A stretch of 64,000 bases of DNA, taken from assembly GCA_030789695.1 (NCBI GenBank), contig CM061142.1, positions 601,967,659-602,031,658 on the forward strand, given 5' to 3'. Under the pieces are notes generated by a model. The model was given only the letters and a program-made list of their open reading frames with translations. It searched no databases and had not been told where the DNA came from. Shown in pieces: positions 11,904-25,100 of the stretch (its first letter is position 1; every line of letters begins with the position of its first letter). The translations under genes and the position numbers were made by a program. The DNA is from Scilla litardierei (lineage: Eukaryota > Streptophyta > Magnoliopsida > Asparagales > Asparagaceae).

Positions 11904-13004
11904 ACGCATAGTAAAGAGTAAAAACGGATGTGGGCAGCGGAATTCGGTATGCGCGCGTAAACTCCCGTGAAAAATTGCAATTTGGACACGAGGAGTGAGA
12001 GATATTGGATGCGACTGCAGATGATTCAGCGCCCGACCCGAATTGAGCCTTAAAAGGGACGCATAGTAAAGAGTAAAAATGGCTATGGGCAGAGCAATTC
12101 GGTATGTGCGCGTAGGGCTGTTGACGAACAAGCTTGAACGAGCTTGAACATGGAGCTTGGTTTTGTTCATGAACAAAATCCATGTTCAAGCTCTTTTCGT
12201 TTACTAACCGAGCTCTAAAAACCTGGTCAAGCTTGTTCGTTAAGCTTATCGAACGAACATAAACGAACATTTACCGAGCTTGTTCACGAGTAGTTAATCG
12301 AACGTTCTGTTTGTTAACACGACTTATCGAGCTTGTTCATAAACATGTTCAGGAGCATGTTCGTGAACACACAATCAATCTTGTTAATGAATAGATTTTC
12401 AATCAAACAAACGAACGTCAATTTTTTAATCAGGAATAATAATATTTAAACATTATTACCAATGACTAAATCAGTTAAATAAAAAGATTAAATATTTGCA
12501 GGACAAAAACAAATTAATCCAGCATAATAGCTCCATAAATCCCATTACAAACATCCATTCCAAGCATAGTAAAAAATATAGTATTTTTCTAAATTTACTA
12601 TTTTTAGTACATGTTCGTTCACGAACACTTAACGAACTTGTTCATGAACACCGCTTAACGAGTTTGTTCACGAATACAGAACGAGCTTGTTCATGAACAT
12701 CACTTAACGAGCTTTTTCACGAATACTTAACGAGCTTGTTCATGAACATAAATGAACAAATACAATTATGTTCAAGCTCTGTTTGTTTACTAACCGAGCT
12801 CTAAAAATCTGTTCAAGCTTGTTTATTAAGCTTCCTGAACGAACGAGCTTCTTCACGAGTAGTTTGTCCAACGTTTTTGTTTCTCAACAGCCATATGTGC
12901 GCGTAAACTCCCGTGAAAAATTGCAAATCGGACACGGGGCGTGCGAGAAATTGGATGCGGCTGCGGATGATTCAGCGCCCGACCCGAATCGAGCCTTAAA
13001 AGGG
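11904..13004 (+). repeat. 155-bp tandem duplication upstream of TAF10, second copy interrupted
   Basis: Unit 1 is 11904-12058. Unit 2 is 12059-12114 joined to 12906-13004. Both are exactly 155 bp once the insertion and one target-site copy are removed. They begin ACGCATAGTAAAGAGTAAAA and end GAGCCTTAAAAGGG, with scattered substitutions. The block ends 33 bp before the TAF10 ATG, so it probably covers promoter and 5' UTR. Confidence 0.85.
12115..12893. mobile_element. Non-autonomous inverted-repeat DNA element in the TAF10 upstream region
   Basis: The element begins GGGCTGTTGA and ends TCAACAGCCA, near-perfect terminal inverted repeats. It is flanked by a 12-bp direct repeat, TATGTGCGCGTA (12103-12114 and 12894-12905). 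Its interior is dominated by variants of GAGCTTGTTCATGAACA and its complement, and long subterminal parts are inverted. No transposase is present. TIR and repeat content resemble hAT- or Mutator-derived MITEs, but a 12-bp target duplication fits neither exactly, so the superfamily is left open. Confidence 0.7.
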
Positions 13005-13037
13005 CAAAACAGTGGAGAGCTCGATAGAGGAGAAAAG
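13005..13037 (+). promoter_or_regulatory. Probable TAF10 5' leader
   Basis: The purine-rich stretch between the duplicated block and the TAF10 start codon ends AGGAGAAAAGATG. No clear TATA box lies in the block. The transcription start was not located. Confidence 0.4.
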
Positions 13038-13160
13038 ATGAACAATAATAATTCAACAGCCGGAGCAGCTTCAGCATCGGCGTTGTCGAGCGAGTCCAGG
13101 CACGACGATGAGTCGGCTCTCACGGAGTTTCTGTCCTCTCTCATGGATTACACGCCTACT
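13038..13160 (+). CDS. TAF10: TAF10 exon 1
   Basis: 41 codons, ending DYTPT in phase 0 at a GTATTA donor. The ATG is the first in this frame after the purine-rich leader. Confidence 0.9.
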
Positions 13161-16100
13161 GTATTAAATCCTCTCTTTTGATTTGTGTTGATCGTTAATT
13201 TTTTCGGGTTGCAATTTTGTTGATTTCGGTTTTGTTTAACATTTTCGGTGCAGATTCCCGATGAATTGGTGGAGCATTACTTGGCGAGGAGCGGATTCCA
13301 GTGCCCCGATTTAAGACTGTAGGTACCATCTTTCCTCCACCTTTCTTGTAGATCCTTTCTACTTTCCCCCCGTTCTAGGGTTTTGTTTTGCGGTCTATTG
13401 AGACTCGTGGGATTGGATTGGATTTTAGAACTGGTGACTTTTTTGTGATCGAATCGTTTCTTTTTGGATAACATTGAAGAAGTGTAATGGTTGGAATCCG
13501 TGCTATAATGTTAATTTTAGCACGCGTGATGCCATGGAACATCTTTGATGCTATAAATGTTAATTAATTGGATTGCCCTCTTAAGCATTATTGATATAAC
13601 TAGTATTTTGGCATGTGCAATGCGCATGTCTACAACATTGATTACCATGACTTTCATGCTGTGGAGAAAAAATCATGTGCAATATTCCGTAATTAAATTA
13701 TGAAAGTTTTTTCTTTACATTTTCTATTTGTTCTCTCTTCACCTTTTCTTTTTTATGCGGAGCTTGTATATGAAAAAAAGAACACGTTACTTGACAAATT
13801 TTGGAAATTATTCCGGTTGAACATGAAAATGCTAAAGGTCTCCTGATGTTAATGTATTCGCCAAAGTAGTGTCCGTTACATGGCAGAAATCAAAGGTCCT
13901 CGGTAGGGATGAGATTGGGCCTGGGGTCGGACTGGGCATAGGGTAGGCCTTATCCACGGCTTCAAAACTTTTCTGGCCTTAAATTAAGGATTGACTCAAG
14001 CCTTGTGCTTTATATAGAGAGGTCCTACCCCCTAAACTATCAGGCCTTTAGGCCGGCCTTAACTAGGTTTTTAACATACTTTAAAAGAGTAACAATATTA
14101 TTGGAAGCTTTTAAGCTAAAATTATGATTATAAAAAATTTACATATCTTGAATTGAGAAAACAATTTACACAACCAATCAAAAAATATATAAAATAATAA
14201 TTTGAATTGGATTAGTTAAAATCCTAAATATGTAAAATTTATCAAGTATGGCTATCATGTGATTTGGGATTAATTACAAACTTATGATGTGAGATCTTTA
14301 GAGATTATTTAGCTTGGGCATATTAGATTTATGATTTAAACGGTAAGTTTGAAGCGGGACTCCAACAGGCCATGTCATGGTCACGATCGGGTTTGGGATC
14401 AAGCCAAAGCCCCGATATTAAAACTACACGGGCTTAACTTTCGGTCCCAATCCCTATCCATTTCTTGATAGGGCCATGGTTGGGCAGAGCTTTTTTTGGG
14501 CCATGGTTTGAGGCCCTTGGGCCGGCATTGATCCATCTACATCCTTTCTAATTAAGTCTCTCAAACATGTTTAGACATGCCCTAGAGTTAACCCTAACAA
14601 AAATAATATAATTTTAGAGCCTAACCATTTTCTGATATTTTTGAGGTGTAGCAAAGACAAACAGTAGCATAGCTTTTACCAGTTTTTTATGGCTAACTAC
14701 TTAACAAAGATAAACGTATTCACTATTCTAAGCTTGCATAGATTATGGTGTGGACTTGAGCATGCAGTGACAGAGATAGAAATTTGATATGGTGGGAGAA
14801 AAATAATATACCAATAATGTCGTAAATCATTGTTGTTTAACAACATATGCATTTCTTATATAATTATATTATCAATTTCCTCTAAGAAAAACATGTATAA
14901 GTGCTTCATAATAAAAAAAGTTATAAATATGCAAGTAGCATCAACATACAGAACCTAAAAGTGCTTATATTATTAGTTTTTAGAAATAAATTTCACATAA
15001 CATATAAAAAAGGAAGCCACTTGTTTGAGAAATACCCTAATATATTGTTTGTCTAAAACATGTCCTAGATACTTATGAATTATAGATGATACCATTATTT
15101 TAAGCCTAAAATTTAGTAAAGATGAAAATATATTAAAATAACAAAATCAAAACTTTGATTAGGTATAAGTTGTACGATGAAATTCCTTATTGGTCCCCGT
15201 CAACAAATCCATCTCCATTTGGGATGATCAATACTAGTCACATTGATTTGTATTCTTTAAAACATGGATACATCAAATTATTATGATTTTTATATTATCC
15301 ATGAATCAGGTTATTGGAAATTAGATTGTTCACGAGTATAACTTTTCCAGCCTTAGATCAACACGCAAAAAGGTTAGGGTTCACTGATTCTTTGGTATAT
15401 TTGGGGTTTTCAATCTAAACATCAAAATGAACCGTGCGGATTATCTATAACATATTATGGAGATAAAATTTTTTGTCGGAACAAAGGAGTAATTTCCTTC
15501 TTTGGTAGCTTATCTCCATGTTTCTCTTTGCTTTGATTTCTAATGACTAAAATATTACATTTTGGGTTTTTGTAAGTTGACACTTTTTGCTCCTCCATGA
15601 TCTCTTTTTTTTTGTGTATGTCATCTGATAACTAAGAACATAAAGTTAAATTCTCAAATTAAAAATAATATATGAAAAACTCTTGATTCAAAAAATTGCA
15701 AGCCCCTATAACTAAATGAAAATGTGTTTCCATCTTCTTCAATAAGTAAATCTTTCAAAGTAATATTTTCTTATGGGAGATTTGGGAATAAATTGAAGAG
15801 AGAAGAAAGAAAAAGAAAAATGAAAAAAATGAAAAAAGGGAAGATGGTAAGTTATTATGATGTCATTTTTGGGAAAAACAAAATATGAAAAAGGGATTAT
15901 AAAATAAACAATGTATTACTATTTAAGTTGATAGGAAGCAAACAAGATAACTGCTTGAAAAGTGATGTGACACCTATTCAATTAGGATATAATTGTATTG
16001 TACAAAACTGCCAAGTTTTATTTGGAATACATCAGGTTTTTCAAAAGGTAAAATGAGCAATAACTTTACAATAGGATTTAATATTTTCCAAATTTGAAGA

Positions 16101-19100
16101 GAACAAACTCCTATTTATATGGCAAAATTTTGGATTCAATGGTGGGCAATTGCCATGCTAGCCTATACCCGTATCTACCATGGTAAGCACATGATAATTG
16201 TAAATTTACTATTTCCTGGGTTATGGAGCATTTGAAAAATCTGAAGTACGCTAATATGTTATTCGAGCTCGTTATTGTGTTTCACACTTATATATTTATC
16301 AACATTGCAATGTGACATGTCAATCAAAGACTCAGATTTTGTTTCGTTGATGTGTCACTGACCTTGCCATTTCAAAATGGACTTTTGTGCAAGCTTCAAA
16401 TTGAGCTCTGGAATCTTCCAGTCATCCTCATTGGTAGGCTCTATAGGAATATTACCTGATGTGTTTACTTTCACTTCGATACAATGAGGCAGCAAAATAT
16501 ACAGTTCAAATTTTGCTGCAATCTACATAAATGTAAGCCATATCCTAATTCAAACTTTAAATATAAATAGGAAGCAATGGCTGATTGAAACTCAAATTTA
16601 ATTGATGATGATTTCAACATGGATGCGGACCAATTGTGGGCCAGGACAAAAAGGAGGAGGTCATTGGCGGTGCACACGGGGTTGGATGAGGGAGGGGGAG
16701 AGAGAGAGAGATGAAGCAACTCTAAATTCCTCTCATAACTCACTTCAAGCTCCATCAATTTTGGTCGGTTTTATCTCTAGCAAGGTCTACAATCATATAA
16801 TTTGGATTGATTTTGTTGTGGAATTCAGAAGAAAAATAAGAAATGGATGTTTTCGGTGTTCTTTGGCGTCGATATATGCACAGACAAGGATGTTTTCGGT
16901 TTCCTAAATTAACGAAAAGTTTGAGAAATTAAAAACCTTAAATATGAGAAAGGTCTTCATTGACGAGAAGTTAACCCTTTGGTGAGAAATCTCAAAACCC
17001 TAAATTTCATTATTTTCCTCAAATTTTCCCTAACTCTTTTAAAATCTTTTTGGTACTAGATCAAATTTGATATCAGAGCCAAAAGATCACACATTTCTCT
17101 TCCAAATTTCCAGGTAAAATAATTAGAAAAAATTCCGAAAATCTAACCTTAGCCCTAGAGACTTCCCTTCCAAATCTCCATCAACGACGCACGCTGTCGT
17201 TGCCTAAGCCCTCCTGCACCCCCGTCGACACTGTTCACAACCGACGGCACCGACGACGTCTACCAAAATCGCCGATCTCCCGATGAGATGAGTTTTCAAC
17301 TTCGTCGATGCCGTCATTAGCAATAGCCAGAGGCGCTGACCCCATCAGGTGATCAGACACGTCCAAGCGAACGCACAACCGTAATTTGGTGGTTAATCGT
17401 CGATGATTTTGTCGGAAAACATCATTGATTTTGTTCACATCGTCTGTTACAGTGTCAACTCCGTCGAGTCGACCCGACAGCGAGCCGTGCCGTGAAGCCG
17501 CTGTGCACCAAGCGACCGGCTGAGCCACACTGTTTTTCGGCTCCTTTTGAGCTGACACAAGCCAACACGAGCTGACTGAGTTGGCGAGCTGACTCAACGC
17601 CGACGCCAGCCGAGCAGTGTTGACTCGGTCAACGGCTTGATCGAGCCGACACACATTGCATCGTTTTATTTATTTGGGATTTTCTGTTGCATTTTTTCAA
17701 TGTCTTGCTGTTTCGAAGATTTCAGAGTTGTTCTCAGCCCAAATTTAGTGTCGTTTGCGTCAGTGGCTAGCCAACTCAACCAAGCACACATAGCTACCTT
17801 TCGTGGACATGTTCATCTTCCATGCCAGAAGATCTGCTCAAATTTTATGGGATACCACAATGACAACTACAACATGGACTATTCTCTTTCTAACAAATTA
17901 TGTGCCTGAGATGTTTAGATGTGTCCCGCTCTTTTATGGCTTAGATGATAAGTATGGATATGATGATTGTGAGTATTATTTATAAGATTTCTTTTCATAT
18001 TTTGACTTTTTGAATTGAAAAAATATACTTATGCATATCACAAGTTAAGTGGAGAAGCGTTATCTTGGTAAACACAATTTTAGGTTCCTTTTTGATGTTC
18101 GTTAGTTTTCAAATTACTCTTTGATGTCGATATCTTTTCCAGCATCGATTAATCCACCAGTCAATAATTCTTAAGTTTAAAGGCAGAGAATGATCCATTA
18201 GAAGAGTAACATGAGAGCAACAACAAACTTGAAATGCTTGAATAATTAAAAAAGAAGTAAGAGATCGAACCCAAGCCAGAGCCCACGATTGAGCTTGGGC
18301 TAGAACGTGATCAGTGTGAACTTGATCATGAGTTTAAGGTTCTGAATATGAGATTGAGCCAAGTTTGAGCCTGAGCCCGAATTGGCCCGAGCCAAAATTG
18401 GAGCTGGATTCAGAGCCAGAGTCAGGGCTAGAGTCTCAGCTTGATCCTGATGCAGCACCGGAATCCAAGCTAGAGCCATAACTTGAGGCCATTGTTGATC
18501 TTAAATCAGAGTTGCAGATAGAAGCACCACTGAATCTGATTGAGCACTCGAGCTTGTCATCATTGATCCTTCACATTTTGCCAATAAACATGTTATATAT
18601 GCTTTTATTTCTTTTGTGATTTGGGAGAAATTTTCAGAAGACGTTCATCTGTAAATCTACCTCCTGCTACACTTAAAAGTTTGTGGACACATCCTTTCTA
18701 ATGATAAGAGATTACTGATTTATGCCCAGTTGTACTATTCATGTCGCCATTTATCAATGGTGAAGTTCTCAAACCGGGAGAATGGATCCAATTTAAAATT
18801 GAGAGAGTCCTTTTTCTTTTTCTTTTATTTTAGATTTTATATTTAAGGTAGGGATAGAGTTTGAGTCGTTTGAGTATTTTAGTTATTATGAGTCTGTTGA
18901 TTATTTTATTTAGGATATAGTTTGAGTCCTTTTGGTCTTTTATTTATTTTTGGGTGTTTTAGTTTTTTAGAGTTTTAGTCCCACATTGGTTGGAAGATGA
19001 GATGATATTAGTTGTAAGCCTATAAAAAGGCCTCAAGACTGGTTTTATTAATCAATGAAAAGTTTAAGAAATTAAAACCTCTAAACATGCGAAAGGTTTA

Positions 19101-22100
19101 CATTGACGAGAATCAACTCCCTGGTGAGAAGCCTCGGAAACCCTAGATTTTATTTTTCTTCCCCAAAATTTTCCACAAATTTCCCAAAATCTATCTAGTT
19201 CTACATCACTTATGCACACACCAAGTGTTTGATTAATTTCTTGCTACTAACCTCTGTAGATGTTTCTTATTTACATCATGAATATGCACATATCAAGTGT
19301 TTGATTAATTGCTTGTTGCTAATCTGCTTAGATTTCCAATCTACATCATGATCACATGCATCAACTCATGATATTGACATTACCACACAGTCCTTAGATG
19401 CAATGAGAATGAATGTTAGATTCTTGCCCCCTAATCAACATTGTAAATTGTTGCCTCTCATCAATGAGATCAAAGCAATAAAATAATATCCTATTTTTAT
19501 CTCAAGAATCCAATAGCTTAGTATCCATACCATTCATTGATGTCCATGACTAAACATCAGTAAATCACTACTCTCTCTACTCGTTAAATTATTCTATAAC
19601 TATGTTCATCAAAGAGTCAATTCGGATAAAATCTGGACAGACCGACACGTCTGAGTTGTCCAGTTGTAACTCCTACGATGCCTGTTTGAGGCAAATTTAG
19701 ACTTTTTGCGGTGCTAGCTAACGAGTCGAACTTTTTGTTAATTTTAGTTTTGTATCATAATAATTTCTCAATCTGTTCTAGAATCTCTCAAAAGTTGAGT
19801 GTTTTTTTGTAAAACTCTAGAGACTAACACCTATGACTTGTCTATCCTATAAGTCCCTCATATGATACTTGTTTGAGTCAAATTTGGATTCTGCAAGCTG
19901 ACAACTTGAATTTTTGGTTAGTTTTAGTATTGTGCCAAAATAATACCTTGGTTTAGAATCTCTTAGAAGTCTATTGGTTTGGAGAACTCTGTCGGGACTC
20001 ATTCTGCATAAACATCTTCCTAGATCCAAGCATTTATGCCCTAACATCAGAGCCTTTCGTGATAAAACTTTGAGGAAAACTATTTGAATCTCTTGAGTTT
20101 CATTATCTGCTACATGAACTACTAAATTTTCTATTTTTTAATTACTGTAAAATGACAGTAATAAAAAACTCTAGCAATGGGATTTCTTCCTCTCTTTTGC
20201 TCCTCATTTCTATTTAGTATTTGTGTCCTCTCTTTGTTTGAACCAGAATCATGTCAATTACGACTCTGTAAAATTATTTTAATTATTTTCACCCGTTTGT
20301 TGAATATAATGTACACATATTAGGTAAAGTGTTGCATCTCTAGAAAAATTGCTCATAATCAGTAATTATCCATTCTTATGCAATTTTGTTCATTTACAAT
20401 CTTATTGGGTGAAATGTGTGTGCATGGTCAGGTGAAGAATTGAGGGACATTATCTGGGTCACTTGACACATAAATCTAAGGTGGTACTAGATGACTAGAG
20501 TGCTAAAGTTGCCACCTTTTTTATTTTTTTACTTTACTGATTATACTTGATCTACTACATCTGTTGTCACGATTATTAACATGTGTTGGATCTCCTGGCG
20601 TACCAAATACACTAGAGTGGGGGTGGAGGTGGGGGTGAATAGTGTATATCACGACAAAATTGCAAAATTAAAAGTTACTAAAAATTGCAATATAAGTGCG
20701 GAAGTAAATAATCAAACCAGAGAATAAGCAAACGCAAACACCGAGATTTATCCTGTTTCGGATCCTTGTAATCATACATCCAGTCCCCTACTCCCCGTAG
20801 AGATTTCAAAATCCATTATTACCACTTGCTCTCCGCAAGCAAACATACAAAGATGCCAACACTCCCAGTGTTACAAACTTGTACAATCTCTTCAACAAGA
20901 GATTCACCAATTAAAGAGAAAAAATAAAGTATGCAACATTATCACCTTATAGCCTTGAAAATGTAGGAATTGAATTGCAAGGAAGGTGATGGTATCTCCA
21001 AGGTTTCTTGATGTGAAAATGTAGGAGAAAACACTTGGAAATGGACTTCCTATTGAGGCAAAATTTCTACAGAGTTTCCCAATGAAAATCTAAAAATCAC
21101 TCTCTTTTTAGAGTGAGAAAGACACTTTAAGAATGAGAAAGAGAGAAGAATTTCGTGCGTAAAGACTGATGATTTGGGGTCTATTTATAGGCCGAAGAGA
21201 TCCCTAATAACCGTTTAACAAATGCCTAAAATGGTTTGTAAAACTGATTCGTTTGTTCAAAAATTAGTCGACTAGATAATTTATTAGTCGACTAGTCCTA
21301 AAAATCTGAACGTTGGAAATGTAACAGTCAGAAATCTAGCCGTTTGTGGAAGTTGTAATTGGTTATTAGTCGACTAGGAAGTTTGTTAGTCGACTAGGCA
21401 AACATTCAAAAATATGACTGTTGTGGTAACTACCTATTAGCCGACTAGGAGTTAGTTAGTCGACTGGGATCAAAAGTGAAATTTTATGAAAACGTGATCC
21501 CTTCAACTAAGAAATAAGTCTGACTAAGAACTTATATTTTTTCTGGAATTTTTGGTATTTTAATTAGTTGATCAGCAAAAATATTAGTCGACTAATTTAG
21601 GCTATGAATTGATCTTTTGAGAGAATCCTAAGAGGCTATAGATTATCATCAATGCTTTTACCATCTAAGTATAAGCAAGAAGAAACATAAAGATTACATC
21701 ATATTTTAGAAGTTTCAATTCTGCAGCTTTGAGGCTTGCTTTTGATGCTTCTTGCAACGTATGTTGTCTTGATGATTGTCTTATCTGAATATGCAATGTT
21801 TGAACTTTATAATTTGCATGGATAGAATTAGTATGCACAAAAAATATGTATGTGTTTGTAACATTAAAACATTATGGAGAGAGAATCAAATCTTTAGTTT
21901 CCAACATCTCGCTCTTTTTGATGATTACAAACAAATAATAAAATGATTAAAATCTCCCCCTAAAGATATGCTTTGTACAGAAATCATAAGTTATGACAAT
22001 AAAAGTATTTATATAATATGATAATCATATGTTATAATTTGTTTTGGAAGAAAATATTAATACTAACTTTATGTTGTACTAACATTATTGTGTATTTGAG

Positions 22101-25100
22101 TTGAGTACATGTTATGTGCATTTAGTTTTAAGTATATGTTATACTAATGCACATTTAGTTTTCCTTAAGTTACTACAATGCATTTAGTATTGGTGCATTG
22201 ATTCTCCCCATTTGAAATTATCAAAAAGAAGGTAATTCTGGAAAACTGCATGCAATTTGGAACGTTCTGGAGAATAGGAGAATATAAGTTAGTTGACTAA
22301 GAAATTGGTTAGGCGGCTAATAAACTGAAGTCAATTTTCAGGAATAAAACAAAATATAAGCAAAAGGACATTTGCATTAACATAAATTAAAAAGTTGATA
22401 CACGCCAAACAGAAAGCCAAAGTATAGAACCGAAACATTTAGGACATGTCATAGACCTAGAAACCATTCAACCTAAAAATGGTGAAATAAAATCTAAACT
22501 AAACCATTAGTCGACTATGTGATTTGCCTAGTCTGCTAATTACAATAAGGTCGAAACAGATAGGCATATAACTTCGGTGGTGGCGGAGGTGGATAACGTA
22601 AGGAGGAAGGAGCATACGGGTTCCAGTGTTCAAGGTGGCTCAAGATTTGGGCTTGAGTGCCTTGAATTTGCTCCAAGGCGTCGGTGACATTATCAAAGCG
22701 GCTTTCAATTCCGCTAAAATGTGTTTGTATACCCGCGAAGCCTGCGTTCATATCGTCACGGAGCCTTGAGAATTGAGTGTGTAGACTCACATGGATGATA
22801 CTTGGCATTTGGGTTAACACCAACACGACGATGATGCAAAGGAGGCTTTTGATGTTGTTGTTCTTGTTCTTCCAAATTGACCGAAGGGGCCGGAAGGTCC
22901 ATGCGCAATAACACGGATCACTCGAAGTCGATAGGATTGAAGATAGATAATTCTCAATCAAGATCGACATGAAAATATTGTAGGATCTGGGTTATGGTGC
23001 AAGGAAGGTAAATATGGTGGGCAACCGGCTTGATTTATGTTTGAAGAAGAACATACCCCCAATTAACGTTAATTCCTTCCATTACGGCTTATAGACATCG
23101 CCCAAGGATATTATTAAGGTACTTATAAGATCCGGATTTTGGGACGAGATTATAGATGAATATCTTGAGCATGAGTCGTGGATTGGGATTGAGGTTTACG
23201 GCCCTCATGCCTATGTGAAAATTTTGGCTCAGCCTACCAAGAATAGTCTCATTGTTCATTTGGAATAATAGGTCATCAACGTTTGAATCGGGGACATCAA
23301 GAATTCAGGAAAGAGCACGTGGCGTGAGATGGATTTCAATGCCCTTGACGGGGGTGTCAAGAAATATGTTCCCACCCTCTCGAGTAGGTTCCTTATTGGC
23401 ATAGAATCTATTATACAAATGATCACTTTGTTCTAATGGGACAAAGTCCCACCTTAAGTGTGGGCCCAACCTTTGTCCCCATGTGGACAAAGTGTGTCCC
23501 ATGTGGCATGCCACATGGCTTCCCCAACAAAAAAGCCACCATCTTCCTCTTAATTACAAGTTTGCTACTCCATATAATAAAACCAAAAAACCACCTCAAA
23601 TCCATTAAATTGCGGTTTACCCCCACAATTCCCACTTACACACCCACTCTTTTTTTCTCTTTGGCCCCATGATTCCCTCCGATTTTTTCCAACCCCCGTG
23701 CACTATGTGCACAGATATTTTCTAGGTCTTTTACAAGACTGATAATATGGTTCTTATGATCAGAACTCCAAACACTAAGAAGCGAAACGACGGAGAAAAG
23801 ATGGAAGGTGTCAAATTGGAGGATTATAGAGTCGTTATAGTCTATGTATCACTTCGAGAGGAAGGTGATAGAAGACATGGTATCGAATTTCGCCCAGCTT
23901 CATTGGTGGTGAAGATGATGGGGCGCCGATCGGCCGGGTGTTGGCGACGATGGTGTTGTCGAGAGGATGATGTCATCTTATATTTGGGTTTGAAAAGAGA
24001 AGATTTCTTGGAGTAGTGTGATAGTGGTTTTCGCATGGACGAAGAAAAAGATAACCAATGGCCACTTATAAAGAGAATTTGAGGGAAATTCAAAATTTGG
24101 ATCTCCAAAACCAATTAATAACTCTATCAAAACTGATTGAACCGTCATAAAGAGGTTGGGAAATGAAATCAGTCGGAAAATTATGGAAGAACTGATCGAA
24201 ATCTGCAATTTTTAGGAAAACTGCAGCAGATTAGTCGACTAGCCAATTGTGTTAGCCGACTAATTCGGTTCGATCAATTGTCCTCATTGGGAAGACACAT
24301 GAATAACGATGATTTGACATATTTGTTCGGTCAAAGGGTGTGACCCATTGGGAAAGTACAATGGATTTGATATGTGAGTAAAAGATGATATGACTTGACC
24401 ATGTAAGGTAAGTACAAAGTACATGTACTTAGGAGAGGGAAAATTCAAATTTGAATTCCCAATGTACTTAGATGCAAACCTACTTTGTCATGTAGTTAGT
24501 TGTCAAATCTTTTATCATATCTATATAGTACACATACTATTATTATAAAAATAAAAATAAAAATCTTATATTAAAAAATATATTTCCCATATATCGTCAC
24601 CAGATAATTCTAGGCTATCGTATTAGTCGACTAAAATATGTGCCGGTCGACTAATTAAAATATAAAATAATTCAGAAAAATCCATAAAAATTATATAATA
24701 ACAACCATGTTATTTTTAATATTTTTCAAATAAAAGATTAAAAATTCAGATTCACTAATTATTCCTAATTCTCTTCTAAGTCTTAAAAATGTTTCTTCTT
24801 TTAATGGTTTAGTTAAAATATCTGCAATCTGATTTTCAGTTGCTATATATTTTAAAATAATGTCTCCTTTTTGTACACGATCATCTAGGAAGTGATGTCG
24901 TATATTTATGTCTTTTGTACGTGCATGATGGACTGGATTTTTAGATATTTGCACTAGTGTTATCACACATAATTAGACATGTGTTACAGTTAATGCCATA
25001 ATCTAATATAGTTTGTTTCATCCATAATATTTGTACACATGCTAATCCTGTATCAACAAGTTCTGCTTCAGTGGTTGATAATGAAACAGAATTTAGTTTC

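Noticed and set aside
16602..16907. 101-codon plus-strand frame
   Set aside because: No protein-like motif, purine-rich stretch in the middle, and it overlaps the truncated LTR of element G.
17235..17909. Frames of 139 (minus) and 90 (plus) codons in element G interior
   Set aside because: No gag or pol motif could be recognised in either; kept only as part of the decayed element.
23747..24016. Plus-strand frame of 89 codons
   Set aside because: Opposite to the extra ORF of element B, with no recognisable motif; considered a shadow frame.
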